Source: Microbacterium sp. HD4P20
GTDB lineage: Bacteria > Actinomycetota > Actinomycetes > Actinomycetales > Microbacteriaceae
Reading direction: 5' to 3'
Length of the DNA stretch: 64,000 nucleotides
NCBI RefSeq assembly: GCF_019449275.2
Contig: NZ_JAHZQZ020000011.1
Coordinates: forward strand, 186,001 to 250,000
Below, one piece after another: positions 26,121 to 34,532 of the stretch (positions are counted from its first letter, which is position 1; each line of letters begins with the position of its first letter). The notes below the pieces were generated by a model. That model saw only the letters and a list, made by a program, of their open reading frames with translations. It did no database searches and was not told the origin of the DNA. A program made the translations under genes and the position numbers.

Positions 26121-28858
26121 GCCGCCGCGCGTCCACCCGCGCGCTCGTCGCGCACCACGTCCGCTCGCACGCGGGCGGCGGAGCGATCGTGGCGCTGCTC
26201 GTGTTCGTCCTCGCCGTCCTCGCCGCGGCGGCGCCGGTCGCGCTGAGCGCCCTGGGCGACGCGACGCTGCGCGACCGTCTGGACGTCGTCGCGCCAACGG
26301 TGCGCGACGTGGTGTCGGAGAACGCCGGCGCCACGGCGTTTCCGCAGATCGGCCACGAGCCGTTCTTCGAGCCCGCGACGACCGAGCAGATCTGGGGACC
26401 GTTCTCGGCGTCGGTCGAAGACATCCGCGAGCGCGCCGACGCGCCACTCCCGCACATCCTCGCGCCGGCGCGCATGGTGACGCGCAGCCTCGAGAATCAG
26501 ATCCTCGAGGGCGACGGCACACGGGCGGCGACGATCGCCTTCGATCCGGCCTACCAGGACGAGATCCGCATCACCGAAGGGCGCTTGCCGGAGCCCGCGG
26601 TGAGCTTCCTCACCGAAACCCCGAGCGATCCCGGCGGCTCGCTGATCGGCAACCGCATCGAAGTCGTGCTCTCGGCGGAGTCGGCCGCCGAGCTGGAGTG
26701 GGCCGTCGGCCAGATCAGGACGGTGGGGGACCCTCGGCGATTCCTCGTCGAGCTCGACCTGGTCGGACTTTTCGAGGCCGCGGATCCGCAGTCGGAGTAC
26801 TGGGATCACGTCACCTCCGTCCTCGAGCCCTTCGTCTTCGACGACGGGAACCAGCCCCGCCGCGTGGCGGGGACGGCCTACGCGCATCCGGCGTCCCTCG
26901 TCGCGTACGGCCTCCGTGACGAGCGGTCCACCCTCGTCTGGTACCCGACCGACACCGACCGGATCGTGGGCGACAACGCCGAGGCCGCCATCGCAGCCCT
27001 CAACAAGCTCACTGCGGTGTCGCATCCGATCGGAACGACGGAGCAGGGTGCGGGGCTTCTCGGCCTCGGGTTCGACGCCGACATCACCGCGACCATCGAA
27101 TCGGCGCTCGCCCAGCAACGCTCCACGGCGGGAGTCATCGCGATGCTCGTCGCGGGACCGGTCGGGGTCTCCGCCGCAGTGCTCGTGCTCGGCTGCCGGC
27201 TGATCCTCGAGGGTCGTCGTTCGAGCCTGCGGCTGCTGTCGGCGCGGGGCGCCTCGCTCGGGCAGCTGCGCGGGCTGCTCGCCGCAGAGGGCTTCCTCGT
27301 CGGCGTCGTGCCGGCGCTGATCGGAGCGACGGCGGTCGTCGTGGCCGGAGCAGCGGTGTTCGGCGTCGCCCCCAGCGTCGCGGGCATCCTGACCGCGCTG
27401 ATGGCGGGCATCGCACCCGTCGTCGTGTTGTTCGCCCTCGCCCCTTCTGTCGCCGAGCGGCAGGCGCGCACCGACCTCGGTCGCCGCGGATCACGGCTGC
27501 GGCTCATCGCCGAGGGCGTCGTCGCAGGGCTCGCGGTGACGGCGCTGGCGCTGCTGTTCATCCGCGGATACAGCGACGGCGTCGATCTGCTGCTGGCGGC
27601 CACACCGCTGCTCCTGGCGCTCGTGGCCTGCCTCGTGACCATTCGTCTCTACCCGCTTCCGCTTGCCGCCGCCCATGCCCGCGCGCGTGCCGCAGCCGAC
27701 CTCGACGCCTTCGTCGGCTCGGCGCGTGCGCTTCGCGAGCCGTCCCTGGGTGTGACGCCCGTGCTCGCGCTCGTCGTCGGGGTGTCGGTCGCGATGTCGT
27801 CCGGCGTGCTGCTGTCGACCCTGCAGTCCGGCGTCGCCGAAGCGTCCCGCGCGCAGATCGGCGCGGACCTGCGCGTGGACGGCGGGCTGTTCACCCGTGA
27901 GCAGCTCGCCGGGGTGAACGAGGCCGCCGGCGTCGACCTCGCGACCGGCATCTCGGGCGCCGAGCCGGCGACCCTCGACATCGGTGGCGTGCGGGAAGGC
28001 ACCTCGGTGTTCGTCGTCGACGCCGCCGACCTGCGCGCCGTGCAGGGCGAGGGGCCGGGGATGCTGCCCGCCGGCGTCTCGCTCGAGCCCCCCGCCGACG
28101 GGCCGATGCCGGTGGTCGCATCAGGCGCGGCCGAAGATCTCATCGGCGACACCGACGAGCTGAGCCTTGACGGCGTCGACGCGCAGCTCGCGGGCGTCAC
28201 GCGCGGTCCGGTTCCCATCGGCGGCCGCGAGAACTGGGTGGCGATCGATGCGTCATACGCCGAAGCGGTTCTCGGGCGCGACCAGAGCGATCGCACGATC
28301 CTCGTGAGGCTCGACGAGGGGGCGTCGACGGATGCCGTGGAGCAGAGCATCCGCGAGGTGCTCGGTCAGGCCGTGCGGATCGACAACGCGGACCAGGTGG
28401 CGGCCGAGATCCAGTCCGGCCCCGCGGTGCAGGGCGTTCGCTGGGCGCTGCTGCTGGCGACCGGTGTCGCCGCCCTCTTGAGCGCGCTGGCCATGGTGAT
28501 GACGCTGACGCTCGCCGCCGCCCCTCGCGCGCGTGTGCTTGCACTGCTGCGTACCTTGGGCGCGCGCCGGCGGTCTGCGAGCACGCTCGCCCTGTGGGAG
28601 ATCGGACCGCCGGCCGCGGCCGCGGTGGTCGCCGGCACCGTGTTCGGCGCGCTGGTGCCGCTCGTGGTCATGGGCGCTGTCGACCTGCGGCCGTTCACAG
28701 GCTCGTCGGTCGCGCCCGCCTATGTGATCGATCCGGCGATCCTGCTGTTCACGGTTGGAGGCTTCGTCGCCCTGGCGGTGGTCCTCACCACCGTGACCCT
28801 GTTCATTTCACGCCGTGTGCGCGCCGCCGGTGCGCTGCGCACGGTGGAGGAAGGATGA
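26117..28858 (+). CDS. FtsX-like ABC transporter permease, second of pair
   Basis: A 913-residue membrane protein. One N-terminal segment (residues ~24-44) is followed by an extracytoplasmic domain (~50-350), a group of segments (~350-525), a further segment (~545-570), a second periplasmic-type domain (~575-770) and a C-terminal FtsX core (~775-900) with ARVLALLRTLGARRR as the coupling helix. This is the ten-segment FtsX arrangement. Its ATG overlaps the TGA of the first permease (ATGA), so the two proteins are made together. Works with the ATPases encoded directly downstream. Confidence 0.85.
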   Translation: MSRRASTRALVAHHVRSHAGGGAIVALLVFVLAVLAAAAPVALSALGDATLRDRLDVVAPTVRDVVSENAGATAFPQIGHEPFFEPATTEQIWGPFSASVEDIRERADAPLPHILAPARMVTRSLENQILEGDGTRAATIAFDPAYQDEIRITEGRLPEPAVSFLTETPSDPGGSLIGNRIEVVLSAESAAELEWAVGQIRTVGDPRRFLVELDLVGLFEAADPQSEYWDHVTSVLEPFVFDDGNQPRRVAGTAYAHPASLVAYGLRDERSTLVWYPTDTDRIVGDNAEAAIAALNKLTAVSHPIGTTEQGAGLLGLGFDADITATIESALAQQRSTAGVIAMLVAGPVGVSAAVLVLGCRLILEGRRSSLRLLSARGASLGQLRGLLAAEGFLVGVVPALIGATAVVVAGAAVFGVAPSVAGILTALMAGIAPVVVLFALAPSVAERQARTDLGRRGSRLRLIAEGVVAGLAVTALALLFIRGYSDGVDLLLAATPLLLALVACLVTIRLYPLPLAAAHARARAAADLDAFVGSARALREPSLGVTPVLALVVGVSVAMSSGVLLSTLQSGVAEASRAQIGADLRVDGGLFTREQLAGVNEAAGVDLATGISGAEPATLDIGGVREGTSVFVVDAADLRAVQGEGPGMLPAGVSLEPPADGPMPVVASGAAEDLIGDTDELSLDGVDAQLAGVTRGPVPIGGRENWVAIDASYAEAVLGRDQSDRTILVRLDEGASTDAVEQSIREVLGQAVRIDNADQVAAEIQSGPAVQGVRWALLLATGVAALLSALAMVMTLTLAAAPRARVLALLRTLGARRRSASTLALWEIGPPAAAAVVAGTVFGALVPLVVMGAVDLRPFTGSSVAPAYVIDPAILLFTVGGFVALAVVLTTVTLFISRRVRAAGALRTVEEG

Positions 28859-28862
28859 ATCG

Positions 28863-29834
28863 ATGGCTGTAGTGACGGCGCCGGACGCCGACATCCTGTG
28901 CACTGATCTGGTGCGCATCTTCAAGGTGCAGTCCGGCAGTGGTCCCGGCGTCGAGGTGCAGGCGCTGCAGGGACTCAATCTACGTGTCGAGGCGGGCGAG
29001 CTCGTGGCCGTGGTCGGGGCCTCGGGATCGGGCAAGTCGACCCTCCTGTCGATCCTCTCGAGCCTCGACCAGCCGACGGCGGGTGTCGCGTGGGTCGCGG
29101 GGCACGACCTGCTGACGATGAAGGAGAAGGAGCGCGTGGCGTTCCGCCGCCGCAGCGTCGGGTTCGTGTGGCAGCAGACCTCGCGCAACCTGCTGCCGTA
29201 CCTCTCCGCGAGCGAGAACGTCGCCGCCACGCTCGCCATCGCCGGCGCGGCGAAGGGCGCGGGTGCGCGCCGGGCGCGCGTGACCGAACTGCTGGATCTG
29301 CTCGAGGTCTCGCACTGCGCCGACCGCCGCCCCGCCGAGATGTCGGGCGGCGAACAGCAGCGGGTGGCGATCGCGGTCGGCATCGCGAACAGCCCCCGCG
29401 TGCTTCTCGCCGACGAGCCCACCGGCGAGCTGGATGACACCACGAGCGCGCACGTGCTCGAGGCGATGCGCTCGGTCAACCGCGAACTGGGCGTGACGAC
29501 GCTCATCGTCACGCACGACCCCGCGGTGTCGGAGCATGTCGCCCGCACCGTGCAGATCCGCGACGGCCGCACCTCTACCGAGGTGCTGCGCTCGACACGC
29601 CTCGATGAGCACGGCGCCGAGCATCACGTCGCCGAGGAGTACGCGGTGCTCGACCGCGTCGGCCGCCTGCAGCTCCCCGACGAGTTCGTGGCGGCGCTCG
29701 AGCTTCGCGAACGCGTGCGCCTCGCGCTCGAGCCCGACCACGTCGGTGTCTGGCCCGGCCAGCAGTCGCCGCCCCCGCTCATTGAGCGAGCGAAGCGAGA
29801 CGAAACGCCCCGAACCACAGAGGAACCCTCATGA
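28863..29834 (+). CDS. ABC transporter ATPase, MacB/LolD type
   Basis: A 323-residue ATPase that energises the FtsX permeases. Walker A is GASGSGKST (residues ~54-62), the signature MSGGEQQRVAIA (~161-172), Walker B VLLADEPTGELD (~181-192) and the H-loop in VTHDP. The ABC domain ends near residue 240; a C-terminal extension of ~80 residues follows. Its last ~18 residues (PLIERAKRDETP...) are encoded by a dispersed repeat. ATG at 28863 has GGAGGAAGGA upstream. The ATG of the next gene overlaps its stop. Confidence 0.9.
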   Translation: MAVVTAPDADILCTDLVRIFKVQSGSGPGVEVQALQGLNLRVEAGELVAVVGASGSGKSTLLSILSSLDQPTAGVAWVAGHDLLTMKEKERVAFRRRSVGFVWQQTSRNLLPYLSASENVAATLAIAGAAKGAGARRARVTELLDLLEVSHCADRRPAEMSGGEQQRVAIAVGIANSPRVLLADEPTGELDDTTSAHVLEAMRSVNRELGVTTLIVTHDPAVSEHVARTVQIRDGRTSTEVLRSTRLDEHGAEHHVAEEYAVLDRVGRLQLPDEFVAALELRERVRLALEPDHVGVWPGQQSPPPLIERAKRDETPRTTEEPS

Positions 29835-29852
29835 CCCTTCGACAAGCTCAGG
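29779..29852. repeat. Micrococcales dispersed repeat spanning a gene junction
   Basis: The segment holds CATTGAGCGAGCGAAGCGAG (from 29780) and CCCTTCGACAAGCTCAGG (29835-29852), two halves that often occur together between genes in this group. Here they encode the C-terminus of one ATPase and residues 2-8 of the next (TLRQAQD), with the overlapping stop/start between them. Confidence 0.75.
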
Positions 29853-30673
29853 ACGGCGCCCTTGCCCTGCGCGGTGAGAAGCTCACCCGCACGTTCGTCT
29901 CGGCAGCCGGCGAGGTGCACGCGTGCGTCGACATCGACATCGAGGTGTCGGCCGGCGAGCTGGTGGTCGTGCGCGGCGCGTCGGGAGCCGGCAAGACGAC
30001 GCTGCTCAACCTGCTCGGCGGGCTGGACCGGCCGACGTCGGGCCGGGTCTGGATCGGCGATGTCGAAGCCACCGCGCTCGACGAGGACGCGCTCGCCGAG
30101 CTGCGTCGCGAACGCCTCGGTTTCGTCTTCCAGTCGTTCGGCCTCATCCCGATCCTCTCCGCCGCCGAGAACGTGGAGCTGCCGCTGCGCATCGTCAAGA
30201 CGCCGCCCGCCGAGCGCGACCAGCGTGTCGCCGAGGCGCTGCGCCTCGTCGGCCTCGCCGACCACGCGGCGCAGCGCCCGAGTGAGCTGTCGGGTGGCCA
30301 GCAGCAGCGCGTCGGCATCGCACGCGCGATCGCCGCCCGCCCGCACGTGCTCATCGCCGATGAGCCGACCGGCCAACTCGACTCCCGCACGGCGGCCACG
30401 GTCATGGACCTCATCGGCGAGCTCGTGCACACGCAGGGCCTGGCGGCGATCGTCTCGACGCACGACCCGCTGCTCGTGCAGCGGGCCGACCGCGTCATCG
30501 AGCTGCACGACGGACGCATCACCGCGGTCGCCGGGCCTGCGGCATCCGTCACCCCCGCCGTCGCGGTCGAAGAGCAGAACCCGGCCGACGAGGCCGTGGC
30601 AGAAGCTCCCGCCACGCCTCGCGTTCCGCTCACTCGCGCCGAGGCCCGCGAGCAGCGGCGCTCCGGCGACTGA
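29831..30673 (+). CDS. ABC transporter ATPase, MacB/LolD type, second of pair
   Basis: A 280-residue ATPase with Walker A GASGAGKTT (residues ~54-62), Q-loop FVFQSFGLIP, signature LSGGQQQRVGIARA, Walker B VLIADEPTGQLD and VSTHDP. The ABC domain covers ~15-235; the C-terminal 45 residues are Ala/Glu/Pro rich. The first residues TLRQAQDG come from the dispersed repeat; conserved sequence starts at about residue 10 (ALRGEKLTRTF). ATGA overlap with the upstream ATPase gene. Having two ATPases and two permeases suggests a heteromeric FtsX exporter. Confidence 0.9.
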   Translation: MTLRQAQDGALALRGEKLTRTFVSAAGEVHACVDIDIEVSAGELVVVRGASGAGKTTLLNLLGGLDRPTSGRVWIGDVEATALDEDALAELRRERLGFVFQSFGLIPILSAAENVELPLRIVKTPPAERDQRVAEALRLVGLADHAAQRPSELSGGQQQRVGIARAIAARPHVLIADEPTGQLDSRTAATVMDLIGELVHTQGLAAIVSTHDPLLVQRADRVIELHDGRITAVAGPAASVTPAVAVEEQNPADEAVAEAPATPRVPLTRAEAREQRRSGD

Positions 30674-30726
30674 CCCGGGGGCCCGCGGGCCGCACCGCAA
30701 CCGAGGGCTAGGGGCACGGTGCGAGG

Positions 30727-32301
30727 ATGGATGCCGTGACCGACGCCCCGGAGCCCCTCGACGAACTGGTCGCCCACGCGCGTGAGACGCACGTCGTCGT
30801 GATCGGCGGCGGCATCGCCGGGCTGGTCGCGGCATGGGAGTGCGCGAAGCTCGGGCTGGCGGTGACACTGCTCGAGGCGTCCGACGCGCTCGGCGGCACG
30901 ATCGGCACGACTCATGTGGCCGGAATCGAACTCGAGACCGGCGTGACCTGCTTCTCGACCCGGGACGGCGTCGTGCGGCGGCTGATCGAGGAGGTCGACC
31001 CGGATGCCGTGATCGCGCGTCCGCGCGATGACCGCGAGTGGATCGCGGGTCTGCCGAAGGGCGGTGCGCAGCCCCTGCCCCGCGAGAGTGTGCTGGGCAT
31101 CCCGGCCAACGCGTGGGACGAGAGCGTGCGCGACATCATCGGCTGGGGCGGCGCCTGGCGTGCGTATGTGGACCGGCTGCGCCCGCCTTTCACGATCGGC
31201 TCGCAGCGCAGCCTCGGCCGGCTGGTGCGGAGCCGGATGGGCGCGCGCGTGCTGCAGCGGCTGGTCGAGCCCCTGAGCATCGACCGGTTCGGCCTGACGC
31301 CCGAGGACGTCGACGTCGAGATCGCGGCGCCCGGCCTCAACCCCGCCCTGACGCGCACCGGCTCGCTCGGCGCCGCTGTCGCCGAGCTGCGGCTGAGCGC
31401 CGGCGACGCGCCCGCGATCGAAGGCATCGCGGGCGGGATGCCCGGGCTGGTCGGCGCGCTCAACCACAGGCTCATCGAGCGAGGCGTCGACGTGCGCACC
31501 GGTACCCGCGCGGTGGCCGTCGCGACCGCGGATGGCCGCTGGAGCGTGCGCCTCGAGCCGGTCGACGCCGAGGCTGCCGGCGCCGACGCGGCAGTTGCTG
31601 CCGGTTCCAGCTCTGCGCTGCGGCACGAGCTACCGCCTGCACTCGAAACTGGGGAAGGCGAATCCGCGGGTGCGGCCCTCGCGGCCGACGCGGTCATCGT
31701 CGCGACGGACGAGACGAGCGCCCGGATGCTGCTGGGCGATCTGATCGGCGAACCGGCCACCGACGACGCCCCGCGGGGCATCGCGCGCGAGGTCGTCACG
31801 CTCGTCGTCGACGCGCCGGGGCTCGACCAGGCCCCCCGCGGAGTCCACGTGCACGCGGTGCCCGGCACGCACCGCGCCGTCGGGGTCGCCCACGACACCG
31901 CGCGATGGGAGTGGCTCGCCCAGGCGGCGGGGCCGGGGCGGCACGTGCTGCGCGTGGCTTTCGGCGGGCCCGACGCGCCTCCCGAGACAGCGCACCTGGA
32001 TGACGCGGATGCCGCGGAGCAGGCCCTGGCCGAGGCATCCGCTCTCCTGGGCGTCCCGCTCGGCGCGCATCGGCTTCTCGGGGCGCACCGGGCGCGGTTC
32101 ACACTCGCGCCGCCGGCGTCGGCGCGCGGCCGGCTCGACGCCTCCTCGGCGGTGCGGGAGCGGATCGAGCGGGCGCCGGGTGTGGCTGCCGTCGGGGCAT
32201 GGCTGTCGGGCAGCGGGCTCGCGCAGGTCGTCTCCGACGCCCAGAAGCAGGCCGATCGACTGCGTCGCACCCTGATCTTCGGTTCCGCCACGCGCGCGTG
32301 A
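30727..32301 (+). CDS. hemY: protoporphyrinogen/coproporphyrinogen III oxidase (HemY-like)
   Basis: A 524-residue FAD-dependent amine-oxidase-fold protein. The FAD site reads HVVVIGGGIAGLVAAWE (residues ~22-38) with the LLEASDALGGTIGT follow-on; the substrate region has EPLSIDRFG and GGMPGLVGAL; the C-terminus GAWLSGSGLAQVVSDAQKQA is typical of HemY. In actinobacteria HemY converts coproporphyrinogen III to coproporphyrin III. A ~45-residue insert (residues ~275-325, Ala/Ser/Glu rich) is not part of the core. The start could be ATG 30727 or GTG 30736. Other heme genes in the window: hemD only. Confidence 0.82.
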   Translation: MDAVTDAPEPLDELVAHARETHVVVIGGGIAGLVAAWECAKLGLAVTLLEASDALGGTIGTTHVAGIELETGVTCFSTRDGVVRRLIEEVDPDAVIARPRDDREWIAGLPKGGAQPLPRESVLGIPANAWDESVRDIIGWGGAWRAYVDRLRPPFTIGSQRSLGRLVRSRMGARVLQRLVEPLSIDRFGLTPEDVDVEIAAPGLNPALTRTGSLGAAVAELRLSAGDAPAIEGIAGGMPGLVGALNHRLIERGVDVRTGTRAVAVATADGRWSVRLEPVDAEAAGADAAVAAGSSSALRHELPPALETGEGESAGAALAADAVIVATDETSARMLLGDLIGEPATDDAPRGIAREVVTLVVDAPGLDQAPRGVHVHAVPGTHRAVGVAHDTARWEWLAQAAGPGRHVLRVAFGGPDAPPETAHLDDADAAEQALAEASALLGVPLGAHRLLGAHRARFTLAPPASARGRLDASSAVRERIERAPGVAAVGAWLSGSGLAQVVSDAQKQADRLRRTLIFGSATRA

Positions 32302-32403
32302 GTGCGCAATTCGGGTCCGTGTCAAGGGTGGATGCCGGAATCGGAATACAGGGCTACCCTGGGGGAGATCGTCAGGTGCATCACCGAGTGTGAGGAGACC
32401 CCA

Positions 32404-32790
32404 ATGAGGGGCAAAGCAGGACTCGTCGTCGGAATCGCCATCGGATACGTGCTCGGCAGCCGTGCCGGCAGGGAACGCTATGAGCAGATCAAGTCCCAGT
32501 GGCTGAAGGTCTGGAACCGCGACCAGGTGCAGGAGCAGGTGGGCAAAGTCAAGGACTTCGCGAAATCCCAGGCGATGGCACTTCCCTCCACGCTGTGGGA
32601 CTCTGCCGTGAAGGTCGTCCAGGCCGCGGGGTCCAAGGGAAGCCCCGGTCAGAAGCTCGATGCCGCACTGAAGGCGGGTGAGGATTCCGCGGACGACCTC
32701 GGCCAGGCGGCGAAGTCGTCGACGGCTGCGGTCAAGGATGCCGTCGACGAGGCGGTCGATGACGCCTCCGACGGCCGCGGCGGGGCATGA
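32404..32790 (+). CDS. YtxH-like small membrane protein
   Basis: A 128-residue protein with one short N-terminal hydrophobic segment (residues ~5-18, GLVVGIAIGYVLGSRAG), the pattern of YtxH-like proteins, followed by a Lys/Gln-rich and then Ala/Asp-rich tail, likely helical. ATG at 32404 has GAGGAG seven bases upstream. A TACCCT -10 candidate lies at 32355-32360. First of three small genes with overlapping or abutting ends (32404-33461), probably a membrane-associated complex of unknown function. Confidence 0.75.
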   Translation: MRGKAGLVVGIAIGYVLGSRAGRERYEQIKSQWLKVWNRDQVQEQVGKVKDFAKSQAMALPSTLWDSAVKVVQAAGSKGSPGQKLDAALKAGEDSADDLGQAAKSSTAAVKDAVDEAVDDASDGRGGA

Positions 32791-32791
32791 C

Positions 32792-33193
32792 ATGACTACG
32801 CCGCGTGGATTCCGCGACCGCGCGGACGACAGCCTGCTGACGCTGCTCGGCGAGATCCCCGAGCTCGTCCGCAACCTCGTGATCGCCGAGATCGACGCTG
32901 CCAAGGTGTGGCTCTCGCGGACCGCGAAGGACGGCGGCTGGGGCGCGCTGTGGGTGTTCGCGGCGCTGTTCGTCCTGTTCTGGTCGGTGCCGGCACTCGG
33001 TACGTGGGCCATCGCCGGCCTGTCGTCGTGGTGGCCGGTGTGGCTGTCGGCCCTCGTCGTGTTCTTCGCGATGCTCATCATCGCGGTGGTGCTGGCGCTG
33101 CTCGGCATCCTCCGCTTCCGCAAGATCGGCAAGCGCCAGAACCCCGCCCAGTCGATCGCCCAGGATGTGAAGGAGGTGCGCGATGAGTTCTGA
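32792..33193 (+). CDS. phage-holin-superfamily membrane protein (Holin-X type)
   Basis: A 133-residue membrane protein. An N-terminal helix (DDSLLTLLGEIPELVRNLVIAEID, about residues 12-35) is followed by two hydrophobic segments (~50-70 and ~78-105) and a charged tail. This is the actinobacterial Holin-X/DUF1469-like architecture, which is a housekeeping membrane protein and not a sign of prophage. ATG 32792 follows the upstream stop by one base. Confidence 0.75.
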   Translation: MTTPRGFRDRADDSLLTLLGEIPELVRNLVIAEIDAAKVWLSRTAKDGGWGALWVFAALFVLFWSVPALGTWAIAGLSSWWPVWLSALVVFFAMLIIAVVLALLGILRFRKIGKRQNPAQSIAQDVKEVRDEF

Positions 33194-33461
33194 CGCGTCC
33201 GTGCCGGTGCCCCGCACCGCCGTACCGCTCGGCTTCACCGACCCCGTCGAAAAGGCTCGCGCCGAACTGAAGGCGGCGCTGGCTGCCATCGAAGAGAAGG
33301 CCAACGTCCCTAAGCGGGTCGCCATCGCCGTCGACGACGGCGTGACCAAAGCACGCGCCTTCCAGCGACGCAACCCCACTGCCGCCACCGTCGCGGTCGT
33401 CGTGGGCGCTGTGGCGATCGGCGCGGCCGTCTGGGGACTCGTCCGCCTGTACACACGCTGA
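33183..33461 (+). CDS. DUF3618-like small membrane protein
   Basis: A 92-residue protein. A charged helical N-terminal half (residues ~18-50, EKARAELKAALAAIEEKANV) precedes one C-terminal hydrophobic segment (~68-88). It overlaps the Holin-X gene by 11 bases and has AAGGAGGTGCG upstream of the ATG. The trio YtxH-like, Holin-X and DUF3618-like recurs in actinobacteria; its role is unknown. Confidence 0.7.
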   Translation: MSSDASVPVPRTAVPLGFTDPVEKARAELKAALAAIEEKANVPKRVAIAVDDGVTKARAFQRRNPTAATVAVVVGAVAIGAAVWGLVRLYTR

Positions 33462-33495
33462 ACCGCCTCCCGATCACACCTTTCGCGATGAGGGG

Positions 33496-33638
33496 TATGC
33501 TCGGGAGGCGAGGCAGTGCAATGGTGCGTATGCTGCCGACGCGCGAACCCGATTCAATCGCGCTTCGGCTGCTCGAACGTCCTGGGCGGCCGACTGAGCA
33601 CCACGAGAGTCGACCTCCTTCATGAACACCGCTACCCA
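33496..33638 (+). promoter_or_regulatory. hemD promoter and leader with two short upstream ORFs
   Basis: TATGCT at 33496-33501 is a good -10. The ~130-base leader contains a 34-codon ORF (33521-33625, preceded by GGGAGGCGAGG) and a second, six-codon ORF (ATG 33622, stop overlapping the hemD ATG as ATGA). Either could couple to or regulate hemD translation, but there is no direct evidence. Confidence 0.4.
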
Positions 33639-34487
33639 ATGAACGCCGGCGCGCAGCATCCGACAGCCAAGCCTTTGACGGGCTGGCGCGTTCTCGTGCC
33701 CCGAGGCGGTCCGTGGGGCGACGGCGTCGCCGCGTCCCTGCGACGCCAGGGCGCCACTCCGGTGATCGCACCGCTCATCAACTTCGCGCCGACCAACGAC
33801 CAGGCCGCTCTCGAGCAGTCGCTCGCCGACCTGGCCGCAGGAGCCTTCGACTGGCTGACCGTCACGAGCGCCACCACCGTCGACGTGCTGTACGCCTACC
33901 GGGCGGTCGTGCCGTCGAAGACCCGGGTCGCGGCGGTCGGTGAGACCACCGCCGCCGCGCTGCTCGCGGTCGGATACCGCGTCGATCTCGTTCCCGAGCA
34001 GGACAACTCCGCGGCCGGCATGGCCGAGCAGCTCATCGCCCTCGAGCCCGAGGCGCGCGACATCCTCACCCTGCGCAGCGAGATCGCCAAGCCCGTGCTG
34101 ACCCGCAAGCTGTCCGAAGCCGGACACCGGGTACGCAGCGTCGTGGCCTACCGCACCGTCGGTGTGCCGGTCACCGAGCGCATAGCCGAGGACGTGCGCT
34201 CGGGTCGCATCAACGCCATCCTCGTCACGAGCGGGTCGGTGGCCGAGCAGGTCCACGCCCAGTTCCCCGAGGTCCCCGACACCACGCTCATCGCCGCGAT
34301 CGGACCGCGCACGGCCAAGGACGCCCAGCGCGCCGGGCTCGAGGTCGACGTCGTGGCGCCGACGCAGACCGTCGACGCATTGATCGACGCAGTCGCGACC
34401 TTCTCACTGCCGCACGCGGCCGACGAGTTCGCACCGCGGACGGGCGCCCTGCCGCTCCCCGGCGCCGACCGCCACCGTCGGGCGTGA
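33639..34487 (+). CDS. hemD: uroporphyrinogen-III synthase
   Basis: A 282-residue enzyme that closes hydroxymethylbilane to uroporphyrinogen III. It shows the two-lobed HemD pattern: GWRVLVPRGGPWGDGVAASL (from residue 15), FDWLTVTSATTVDVL (~69-83), VAAVGETTAAALLAVGY, a lobe-crossing VVAYRTV (~168-174) and the ILVTSGSVAEQVH plus IAAIGPRTAKDAQRAGL repeats of the second lobe. Length is typical. ATG 33639 is chosen because conserved sequence begins directly after it. Confidence 0.88.
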   Translation: MNAGAQHPTAKPLTGWRVLVPRGGPWGDGVAASLRRQGATPVIAPLINFAPTNDQAALEQSLADLAAGAFDWLTVTSATTVDVLYAYRAVVPSKTRVAAVGETTAAALLAVGYRVDLVPEQDNSAAGMAEQLIALEPEARDILTLRSEIAKPVLTRKLSEAGHRVRSVVAYRTVGVPVTERIAEDVRSGRINAILVTSGSVAEQVHAQFPEVPDTTLIAAIGPRTAKDAQRAGLEVDVVAPTQTVDALIDAVATFSLPHAADEFAPRTGALPLPGADRHRRA

Positions 34488-34532
34488 CCAGCGACCCATG
34501 AGCCGAGTGCCCTCGCTGCGCATGGACGCGCG

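Noticed and set aside
29779..29852. Insertion sequence between the ATPase genes
   Set aside because: There is no transposase and no terminal repeat pair with target duplication; it is a short dispersed repeat.
32792..33193. Prophage remnant because of a holin-like gene
   Set aside because: Holin-X-type proteins are normal chromosomal genes in actinobacteria, and no other phage gene is present.
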